This document shows positions 55,180 to 64,000 of a stretch of DNA of 64,000 bases, one piece after another. Location of the stretch: NCBI GenBank assembly GCA_026119855.1, contig JAOWBW010000025.1:1798001-1862000 (forward strand), given 5' to 3'. The translations under genes and the position numbers were made by a program. Position 1 is the stretch's first letter. Each line of letters opens with the position of its first letter. The DNA is from Campanula takesimana (Eukaryota; Streptophyta; Magnoliopsida; Asterales; Campanulaceae). The notes below the pieces were generated by a model. That model searched no databases, was not told the origin of the DNA, and saw only the letters and a list, made by a program, of their open reading frames with translations.

Positions 55180-55364
55180 TTTTCTTTCTTTTTCTCCTTC
55201 TATATGCAAAATTATGTGCTTTACTTTGCTTTGCTCCTAGCCTCTCCTCCAGCGTTCTCCATCATCCTTGAACTACGCTGGTCTGATTCTCTTAAAGGGA
55301 TACGTAGGCAGCCTTTGGCACGACCAACCCATCATTCAGAGTACCATCTCGCCAACCCAACATC
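54181..55364 (+). other. Non-coding 3' region of element H, second part
   Basis: It continues H after the TRIM. It has repeated phrases such as cttggggctttgcaatct, then sequence homologous (in element sense) to G from 31200 down to about 30830: gacatcaatcttcgttggg, an A run at 55148-55176 and a CTACG/CGTAG hairpin at 55270-55313. The overlapping frames at 54572-55059 lie on both strands and have no recognisable domain. Confidence 0.6.
55270..55313 (+). other. CTACG/CGTAG hairpin motif in H, near-consensus copy
   Basis: gaactacgctggtctgattc is followed by CTCT-taa-AGGG (paired with one G-U wobble) and atacgtaggcagcc. It is nearly identical to the copy in G at 30898-30854 outside the inner stem. 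Confidence 0.6.
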
Positions 55365-56185
55365 TGTTGGCGTTGGTGCCCTAGGCACGTTTGTTGAACG
55401 TTGTAAGTTATCATGATAATAAAGAGATAATAGGATTATTATTGTGGCTCGTGTTTGCTTATAATAATCTCCGTCCCTAGAGCTTGTTAAGCACTAGTAT
55501 AAAGGCTAAATGATCATGGGATGATCATGTTAGATTTATGGGTACTTGTTTGGAACAAGGTACTGGACATGACCCGCGGTATGAATTTATGTCATGGTCG
55601 ATGTCATATATAAATCTCATATTAGTTATGTCATTTGAATACTTAGACATGAAGTTATTATAGTCTTCCACTTGATGAACATTATGTTTGACATATTCAA
55701 ACGCTACCTTAACACTGTAGTTATAAAGGGTATGATTGGCATGATTGGATTCACGTAGGGAAGAATAATAAGCCAAATGGATTTGTCCCTCTTCGAAGAG
55801 ATGTCAAGCTTGGGCCCCTCGAAGGAATGATGTTGGTGAAATGTTTGGCCAAACCCAAATGGATTGATTGGATCAATGTCATTTGGATTATCAACATATT
55901 CGGGATCGAGAAAAGTTTTGAACAAAACAAGTTGACTTGTTGACCATGACTTGTGTTCAAAGACATCGTGGACAAAGGGATTATGACATGTTCTAAAAGG
56001 AATGCGAACTTGTATCTAGTTACACTATTTGGGTAGGTATGACGGTTTGCTAGAACCTAATCATATCTTATGGGTTCATGTTTGAACTCATTGCCAACTT
56101 AGTGTAATCCTAGAGGGTCACACACGAATAGAACGAATCGTAAAGGACTAAATTGGAATTATGGAAGAATGTCAGATTTTGGCTC

Positions 56186-56372
56186 TGGCACGGTCGTGCG
56201 CCTTAAAATGGCACGACCGTGCCATAAATCCAAACCAAGGCAAAACCTGTCGGCATGTTTGGCACGACCGTGCCAAGAAGACAAGCACGACCGTGCCAAA
56301 AATTGTCGATATGGGGAATCAAACGGACCTGATGGCACGACCGTGCCAGATTATAGGGCACGACCGTGCCAG
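56186..56372 (+). promoter_or_regulatory. U3 array of six GGCACGRYCGTGCC-type palindromes in F
   Basis: Six copies of a near-perfect 14-bp palindrome (GGCACGACCGTGCC or one-base variants) lie within about 190 bp, ending about 85 bp upstream of the TATA box. The same array is present in the other F LTR (62599-62785) and in both E LTRs (44212-44393, 50935-51119). Position suggests an upstream control region, but no bound factor can be named. Confidence 0.6.
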
Positions 56373-56455
56373 TCAAGTCGGCCAGAATTCTTTGTTGCCT
56401 AATTTGGTGACGGGATTTAGGTTTCCTAAGTCCTTAAGGGTTAAGGATTAGGACC

Positions 56456-56462
56456 TATAAAA
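56456..56462 (+). promoter_or_regulatory. TATA box in the 5' LTR of F
   Basis: TATAAAA lies in ggacctataaaaggatcc. The partner in the 3' LTR is at 62867-62873. Confidence 0.65.
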
Positions 56463-56900
56463 GGATCCTTTCAGCGGCCATTAGACAGATGATTATGAGT
56501 GCCTCCATAAGGTTTTGAGAGGTTATTTTCTTGTTCTAAGATCCCAAAAGTGAAGAACAAGAATATTCATAATTCCATATAGTTCTTACAATTGTGAAAG
56601 CGTGTTTCATAATTTGGTCTAGCAACCAAGATCAAGTGTTCTTGATATTCGTTCGTGGTGTGGATACCGCTAGAGGGTGAAACTTATCATCTTCAAAGTT
56701 CGTGATTCTTGCTTTGTTCATGATCAAGATTTCAAGCCTCCATCGAATTCAAGGTTGCAAAATCAAAGGCATCAAGGGTTAGTATTCTAGTATTCATTAT
56801 GTTGTATTTGACTTAATCATATGAATGGATCTATGGGCTTTGGGTTTCATAAATTTTAAATGCTTAATTCCGCTGCGCATGTTACTACGAAACCCAACAG

Positions 56901-56913
56901 TGGTATCAGAGCC
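56901..56913 (+). promoter_or_regulatory. Primer binding site of element F (initiator tRNA-Met)
   Basis: TGGTATCAGAGCC lies one base after the LTR end, as in E. Confidence 0.95.
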
Positions 56914-59900
56914 CCGTTCATGTTGATTATTTCAATACATAATCATGTTGTGTGTATATAAATTGTTTATGTGCCTAGCATGATTTGAATATTGGGATTA
57001 TGATGTTTATGTGGTCTATGCGTTTTATGTGGTTTATTGTTTTATAAACTTTAATCGCACTGTTCAATCGCAATTAAAATTATGGTGGATTTAAAATTGT
57101 TTGGATTATCAATTTTTGATTGGATCAAAGTTTTGATATTCTAGGGATTCAAGAATAAATCGTTTATTCAAGGTTTTGATGATCATGGTGATTGGATCAC
57201 CAAGAACACCAAATCCTTATTGAATCGGGAAAAACAATTTTGAGACAAATTTTGGAACTTTAAAATTTTGATTTTCGCAAGGGGTCCGACCGGACCCAAG
57301 CCTTGACCCGGCCGGACCTAGGGTTTGGCGCGGGGGTAGGGTTTGGGTTTTGGGTGTGGATCTTGGGTTTAAATCTCCTATTTGTTTTAGTCTTGTGATT
57401 CTAAGATTAGTTCAAGGTTTGGATGGCTAATCTACGTTCATCGAGATTGTGTTTCCCAAACTTGATCGCAATCAAGGTTTCAAAGATAAAACGAAATTAG
57501 AATTATGAAGAGTTCATAATTGCTAAAATTGAGAAACAAAGTTCTTGATTCAATGATTGGAGATCCATGTGGAATTGTGAATGCAATTGGCCTACATTCA
57601 TCGAGACCATCTATTGCTTAGTTTCGACCACATGGACTACTTTCTTGGTTTCTTGAATTAGTGCGGAATTGTGGTTGCCAATGGCTTAGTTCGGCCGAAC
57701 TTCTTGTTGTCTTGATTTGGAGATGATGGCCAAAGTTCAAATAATCTCATCCTCATAATAATAGAGAAACTAATGACACATAAATATTATGCTTAAATTA
57801 ATGGAGATTAATTTAGTGGCTAAACTTGATGCGTAACATGTTTATCTTGTGTGCTCATAAATGTGTTGTATGCTATATGGTGATGAACCTTCAAGAAAGT
57901 TTTAAGTCCTTTTTGCCATGCCATGATTAAAACACTTGTTAGTACATGGGTGATTTTAATGTGGGTTCGCCCTAGCGAGGTGCATTAACTTTATCTATGT
58001 ATGAGCAAGATGGATGATGTGGGCACGCCCTAGCGAGGCACGTCAACCATGCGTTTAAAATGGTTGGACTTAATAAGGCGTCAAAACAGTTTTGGGCCTA
58101 GGCAAAAGATGAGATTAAACATGCTTTTGAAATTGGATCACTAAGAATCATATTGGATATGATTGACAAGAAATTGTCTACCTAATTAATTTGATTTTGA
58201 GCGGTCCGCCTCCGTGGACTCAAGATTAAATTAAAGTTGGATCTTAGCCCAATTTAAAAGAGTCTCATGAAAGGATCTAAGAGTCATATGGGATATGATT
58301 GACAGGGTTGTCTACCTAATTAATTTGATTTTGTGTAATCCGCCATAGCGGGCTTAGAATTAAATTAAAGTTGGATCTTAGCCCATTTAAATTATATTAT
58401 ACATTGGATGTATAAGAAGGTTATATAATTTAGTGGGAGTATTTTTGGAAAATACATTATTTATCTCTTTAATGAGATTGGTACTTGTAAAATTTTGGAA
58501 ATTCTGCATAAGTTGTAGATGACAACTAAAATCATTGCGATTAATCCTTGATAAGGATAAGCTTAAAAAGAATGGTACAAACATCATGGATTGGATCCTG
58601 AGCCTAAGAATGGTTCTAAGGCAAGAAGATGGGTTGTACATTCTTGATGGGCCTATTCCTAAAGAACCCAAAGCCGGAATAGACAATCACAAGAATCATG
58701 AGTATGATTCTAGGAATGTGAGTTGTCTTATGCTCGCGATTATGTGCTCAAAACTCCAACAAAGGTTGGAACTTGTGGAAGCCTATTAGATAGGCGTGGA
58801 GTTGAGTTACATGTTTCAAAGAGCAATCTAAGCAAGAGAGGTATAAAACCATTGTTGCATTCACTCATTGCAAAATGAGTAAAGGGCAATAAATGGAACT
58901 TCACATGCTTAAGATAAAGGCTACGTAGAGCATCTTGAGAAACTTGGTTGTCCAATTGGATTGGAGCAAGCCATGGATCTCATTCTTGATTCATTGTTTA
59001 AATGTTATGATCACTTAGTGATGGAATATAACATGCTTAAAATGAATAAGAATTTCGTCGAATTGCATTAACATGCTGAAAAACTGCGAAGATGAAGATA
59101 TTGGAGAATGGTTCTCCAATGCTCATGGTTCATGATGGAAAGAGGCCAAATGCCAAAAGAAAAGTAAGACAAGAGTTGTCAAACCTAAAGGAAATAATTT
59201 TGGTTATAATAATAACTCTAATAGATGCAATTTGGTAAAATGGCAATTGGATTGACCATTTAGAATTGTAGTCAAAATTCTGGGTGATCAATAAAAGGAA
59301 TGGTAGTGGGACTACCACTCGGAATATTTATGTTATAAATTATTCTTTCTAAATTTAATTATTGGGTATTGGATACCAGAATAATTAGTAAGATGAAAGA
59401 CTACTTATAGTAATGTTTTATCTACAAACAGTAATGATGCAATGGTTGCAACATTGTTCGTAGAACACTTGTAAAGTGACTTTACTGATGAAGTAGAAAA
59501 CATTATTTTGTTATAAGATAATGAAGGATATCAATTTCTTATTTGGAATAAGAAAAGTGCTTTATTTATTATGATTTACTTCATTGTGTTATCATATAAA
59601 TAAATCTTATATCCTAAATCTTGAAGAACAAAATAATAAAGACTATAACATAAATAATTAAAATTCTTTATGCATTATTGTTTTGATCAAATAAATGAGA
59701 AATGCATATCTAAAATTCCATGGGACGGAGTTTTAAGTCATATGATTTGGAATCACATGATTTATGCAAATCTTATTTACTTGGATCAAGACATCTTTTA
59801 CTATGATTGGTTAAAAGGATAATGTCTTAATTGACCCAATACATTTCAATGTGTATGGTGCATTAAGAAGAAATGCTAAAAGAGAATTTTGGTTATGCTT

Positions 59901-61757
59901 GGTAAAACTATTCAAAAATTATGATTGAATCATGATGATGAATAATTAAACCAAGAATTTGACAGTCATCATTAAAGTTGTGAAATGGTTTTACAAATTA
60001 ACTTCACTAAGAATATCAAATGATATGTCTGCGTGGAAGTATAAGAACCTTATCTGATATGGTTCGTTGGATGACAAAGTCAAAGTGATCTTCCATGATT
60101 CATTTTGGGGTTATGTATTTAAAACCGCTATGATTATACTAATCTGAATTCCATCAAGAGAGGTTAAAAGATAAAAGAAAACTCGGTTTGCCTTTCGCAA
60201 AGATTTAAGATGGTGAGACCTTTTGGAAAGGAGTTGTCTGGGACACACTCACATTTAAATCTAATAAATATATTTTCATGGGATATCCTAAGGAAACTTG
60301 AGGATATAATTTTACTCATAAGAAACAAATGGTTTGTTGATTATGATGATACTTTTCTAGATAAATGGTTTATCTCTAAAAGAATCAATGGGAGTAAAAT
60401 GTATCTCGAATGGTTCGAGACCTAGAAAATATATATTTTAACCTAAGATGGAAGTTGAACAAGTTTTCACAAGGAGTCGTGAAAAGTCCGTTCAAAAGAT
60501 ATACAAGAACTTGCGTATGTGATAGGACACAATCTATTGCAAGAAATATTGGATATTTCGAAATAGAAAGTGTTGAGGTAAAGTTCATTTGGAATGAAGT
60601 ATTTACCATCTATCAAAGATGCAATGTCAACTCCACATATTTAGATTTTAATGACTTGGAGTCATGAAATCTAAAAGGCAACCCATGTGTAATAATCAAG
60701 TTTGGAACTTGATCATTCTAACCTAAGGTGTAAAAACCAAAGGAGAGGAATGAGTTTTCTTGGAGAAAATTTTACATGGATAGCAAAGAAATTTACTAGA
60801 ATTCTCGTAGTCACATGTTCATATTTGGAATATGAAAATTGACAAAATGATGTCAAAACAAGTGTTCCTCAACGGGAACTCACTAAAGGATGTATTGGAT
60901 ACAACCTAAAGGTTTTGATAGTCAAGAAAATTCTAAAAGGTATGAAAGTTGCGAAGATTCATTGGATGGATTGAAGCAAGCTTTTGGGAGTTGGAATCTC
61001 CGTTTTGATAAGTCATAGAGCTTGGCTTGATCAAGAACGAAGATGAATCTTGTATATACAAGAAGATTAGTGGGAGCATAGTGCTGTTCCTTATTTAATA
61101 TATGTGGATGACATATTGCTCATTGGAAACGACATTCCTACACAAAGATTTTGTTAAGAAAGTGTTTCGCAATGAAGAATATGGATGAAGCTACATATGT
61201 TCTTGGCATTAAGATCTATAGAGATAGATCAAGGACTGAAGAATTGTTTTGATCTATGAAGGGATGGAAGATGACCTCGTCGTATATGGGTACGCGGATG
61301 CATGCTTCCAAACCGACAAACATGATAAAAGATCGCAATTGAGTTTTATAAATAATAGTGAAGCTGTAAGTTGGAATGGTTCCAAGCAGAGTCACTAAAT
61401 TCTACATACTAAATCTAAGTATATTGCCGCATTGGATGCCGCAAAGGAAATTGTTTGGATTAAGAAGTTCATTGGTGAACTTAAGATGCTTCCTAGTATT
61501 GCTAATCCAATAGACCATATTAGTGATAATAGTGGTGCTACTGATCAAGCAAAGGAACTAAGAGCACATCCTAAATCCAAACACATACTTAGGCGTTTTC
61601 TTATCGTTCGAGAAATCGTTGATAAGGGAGACGTACATATATGCAAAGTACCAACTAATGATAACGTTACAGATACGGTAAACAATGAGACTTCCATAAA
61701 GCTAAACATGATGGTCATGTTAGGTCCATGGGTATTGGATACCTAGGGAATTGGGCC
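56914..61757 (+). pseudogene. gag-pol: Degraded copia gag-pol of element F
   Basis: Readable fragments occur in copia order. Gag lies at 58535-58789 (NGTNIMDWILSLRMVLRQ ... VEAY then TAG at 58787-58789). Integrase-like sequence lies around 59760-60100. The RT active site is at 61101-61139 (YVDDILLIGNDIP) and is intact over this motif only. RNase H is at 61432-61746 (HPKSKHILRRFLIVREIV, KVPTNDNV, ending GPWVLDT). Stops and frameshifts separate all pieces. The stop after VEAY is also present in E at the same place (tctaataggc, 48511-48520), so the two copies share an inherited defect. Confidence 0.88.
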
Positions 61758-61774
61758 TAGGGCAAGTGGGAGAT
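61758..61774 (+). promoter_or_regulatory. Polypurine tract of element F
   Basis: agggcaagtgggagat lies directly before the 3' LTR start TGTTGG. Confidence 0.85.
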
Positions 61775-63310
61775 TGTTGGTGTTGGTGCCCTAGGCACGT
61801 TTGTTGAACGTTGTAAGTTATCATGATAATAAAGAGATAATAGGATTATTATTGTGGCTCATGTTTGCTTATAATAATCTCCGTCCCTAGAGCTTGTTAA
61901 GCACTAGTATAAAGGCTAAATGATCATGGGATGATCATATTAGATTTATGGCTACTTGTTTGGAACAAGGTACTGGACATGACCCGCGGTATGAAATTTA
62001 TGTCATGGTCGATGTCATATATAAATCTCATATTAGTTATGTCATTTGAATCCTTAGACATGAAGTTATTATAGTCTTCCACTTGATGAACATTATGTTT
62101 GACATATTCAAACGCTACCTTAACACGGTAGTTATAAAGGGTATGATTGGCATGATTGGATTCACGTAGGGAAGAATAATAAGCCAAATGGATTTGTCCC
62201 TCTTCGGAGAGATGTCAAGCTTGGGCCCCTCGAAGGAATGATGTTGGTGAAATGTTTGGCCAAACCCAAATGGATTGATTGGATCAATGTCATTTGGATT
62301 ATCAACATATTCGGGATAGAGAAAAGTTTTGAACAAAACAAGTTGACTTGTTGACCATGACTTGTGTTCAAAGACATCGTGGACAAAGGGATTATGACAT
62401 GTTCTAAAAGGAATGCGAACTTGTATCTAGTTACACTATTTGGGTAGGTATGACGGTTTGCTAGAACCTAATCATATCTTATGGGTTCATGTTTGAACTC
62501 ATTGCCAACTTAGTGTAATCCTAGAGGGTCACACACGAATAGAACGAATCGTAAAGGACTAAATTGGAATTATGGAAGAATGTCAGATTTTGGCTCTGGC
62601 ACGGTCGTGCGCCTTAAAATGGCACGGCCGTGCCATAAATCCAAACCAAGGCAAAACCTGTCGGCATGTTTGGCACGACCGTGCCAAGAAGACAAGCACG
62701 ACCGTGCCGAAAATTGTCGATATGGGGAATCAAGCGGACCTGATGGCACGACCGTGCCAGATTATAGGGCACGACCGTGCCAGTCAAGTCGGCCAGAATT
62801 CTTTGTTGCCTAATTTGGTGACGGGATTTAGGTTTCCTAAGTCCTTAAGGGTTAAGGATTAGGACCTATAAAAGGATCCTTTCAGCGGCCATTAGACAGA
62901 TGATTATGAGTGCCTCCATAAGGTTTTGAGAGGTTATTTTCTTGTTCTAAGATCCCAAAAGTGAAGAACAAGAATATTCATAATTCCATATAGTTCTTAC
63001 AATTGTGAAAGCGTGTTTCATAATTTGGTCTAGCAACCAAGATCAAGTGTTCTTGATATTCGTTCGTGGTGTGGATACCGCTAGAGGGTGAAACTTATCA
63101 TCTTCAAAGTTCGTGATTCTTGCTTTGTTCATGATCAAGATTTCAAGCCTCCATCGAATTCAAGGTTGCAAAATCAAAGGCATCAAGGGTTAGTATTCTA
63201 GTATTCATTATGTTGTATTTGACTTAATCATATGAATGGATCTATGGGCTTTAGGTTTCATAAATTTTAAATGCTTAATTCCGCTGCGCATGTTACTACG
63301 AAACCCAACA
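61775..63310 (+). repeat. 3' LTR of element F (1536 bp)
   Basis: It is the partner of 55365-56899 with the same TATA box and palindrome array. One palindrome has changed from GACCG to GGCCG. Confidence 0.95.
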
Positions 63311-63750
63311 ACATCAAGGGCATTCTCTCATTAACATCTAAAGAATGGACATTCTCCATCAAAGCATCCTCCGCGGACATCAAGAATCCATCTCCACTCA
63401 AGCGGCAATGGTAAGTGAAGGTATGAATACATCCAATGCTTTCCTCAAAATCACACCGCACACAAGATCACTTTCTACATTCTTACTTCTCTCTCATTAC
63501 AAAGGTGCTTTCAAGATCACATCACACCACGGGCACAATTTCTCTCAATCATCATATTTCATGCATGTCCCTACACAAGCACATATACCTGCAAAGCACA
63601 TAACAGGTACCACCGCAAAGCCAAACAGCATCCGCTACTCAAGGCACTTCATCCCCAACGGAAAGTGATTCACAGTCAACTATGCCTGCATCCCCATAAA
63701 ATCAAGCAACCACACGTCATCAGCAACCAAGCAGTCCCCAGCAGATTTCA
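63311..63750 (+). other. Element H resumes: 3' internal region
   Basis: After the acatc duplication the sequence continues the H region homologous to element G (compare gaatggacattctccatcaa with the reverse strand of G near 30770). No coding region is supported; the frames 63267-63461 and 63345-63668 are not genes. Confidence 0.65.
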
Positions 63751-64000
63751 ATCATCAACTCGCTCGCAAACGGGAGCGTGTATCAAACCGCTCGTAAATG
63801 GGGGCGTTTTCTACCAACTTGCTCGCAAACGGGGGCATGTTATCTCTGACAGCTCACAAACGGGAGTTCGTCATCAACTCACTCGCAAACGGGAGCGTGT
63901 ATCAAACCGCTCGCAAACGGGGGTGTTTTCTGCCAACTTACTCGCAAACGGGGGCATGTTATCTCTGACAGCTCACAAACGGGAGTTCGTCATCAACCGC
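63751..64000 (+). repeat. Tandem repeat, period 120 bp, built of about 30-bp subunits
   Basis: Units start at 63751 and 63871 (tcatcaactc...). Each has four subunits of the form (c/g)ctc(g)caaacggg(a/g)g followed by a variable spacer. It runs off the window end and occupies the place where G has its unrelated CCGTTAGTGAA minisatellite. Confidence 0.88.

Larger units (their letters stand above)
55365..56899 (+). repeat. 5' LTR of element F (1535 bp)
   Basis: It has TGTTGG...CCAACA ends. A TATA box lies at 56456-56462 with the GGCACGRYCGTGCC palindrome array (56186-56372) upstream. Confidence 0.95.
55365..63310 (+). mobile_element. Element F: Ty1/copia retrotransposon, inactivated (7.9 kb)
   Basis: The order is a 5' LTR (55365-56899), PBS (56901-56913), degraded gag-pol (56914-61757), polypurine tract (61758-61774) and 3' LTR (61775-63310). 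Perfect target duplications acatc lie at 55360-55364 and 63311-63315. It is the same family as E. The LTRs differ at about 13 of 1535 positions by eye (under 1%), which indicates recent insertion. The interior is too broken to be autonomous. Confidence 0.95.
31228..64000 (+). mobile_element. Element H: Tat/Ogre-like, gag-only retrotransposon hosting four insertions
   Basis: Visible own pieces are 31228-33453, 42243-43740, 51957-53526, 54186-55364 and 63316-64000, about 7.2 kb, with the 3' end outside the window. The order is a 5' LTR, a tRNA-Arg-type PBS, a long leader, a short gag-like ORF, then long non-coding sequence. No protease, RT, RNase H or integrase is visible, so it looks like a non-autonomous gag-bearing derivative. 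Pieces join exactly after removing B, E, TRIM and F with one copy of each target duplication. The final piece resembles the 3' region of G, so the PPT and 3' LTR should follow shortly beyond 64000. Confidence 0.85.

Overview
The window is nuclear plant DNA made almost entirely of LTR retrotransposons inserted into one another. I see no host gene, tRNA, rRNA, CRISPR array or prokaryotic feature. The families are angiosperm-typical: Ty3/gypsy Tekay/Del-like chromoviruses, Tat/Ogre-like elements with a tRNA-Arg-type primer site, an Athila-like element, Ty1/copia elements, a TRIM and a Stowaway-like MITE. A large repeat-rich angiosperm genome is likely; the species cannot be named from this sequence.

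Layout, outermost host first. Positions 1-2036 are old, mostly unassigned repeat DNA with a MITE (538-791). An Athila-like element K (minus strand, from 2037) is cut at 5104 by a Tat-like element I (minus). The 3' LTR of I runs from 5105 to 17640 and is itself interrupted by a solo LTR J (5603-6645, TSD gtggg) and by a complete Tekay-like element A (8249-17070, TSD cgtac). The internal part of I (17641-19623) is cut by a decayed gypsy element C (19624-28548). The 5' LTR of C is cut by a Tat element G (minus, 28549-31227), and G is cut by a second Tat element H (plus, 31228 to beyond the window end). H carries four further insertions: Tekay element B (33454-42237, TSD aattt), copia element E (minus, 43741-51951, TSD gcaac), a TRIM (53527-54180, TSD aaagg) and copia element F (plus, 55365-63310, TSD acatc). 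Five complete insertions plus the solo LTR have perfect 5-bp target-site duplications, so these boundaries are firm.

Coding capacity is small. Only element A keeps an uninterrupted gag-pol frame (10393-14862, 1489 aa, all catalytic motifs visible). B has two stops and two frameshifts. C has many lesions and has lost an integrase catalytic Asp. E and F have only fragments of copia gag, integrase, RT and RNase H. H has a short gag and no pol in the visible part. K has a protease joined to the post-pol region with RT and integrase missing. Yet B, E and F have LTR pairs differing by only about 1% by eye, so they look recently moved although their genes are dead, which suggests mobilisation in trans.

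The most interesting unexplained signals are non-coding. (1) A CTACG...CGTAG stem enclosing a small hairpin recurs about ten times in the three Tat elements, always in element-sense orientation, with compensatory changes in the inner stem. (2) An A-rich tract followed by a CTAG-type hairpin occurs in both the Athila-like and Tat elements, again with stem changes that keep pairing. (3) Most LTR families here carry a private cluster of CpG-rich short palindromes, in several cases just upstream of a recognisable TATA box.
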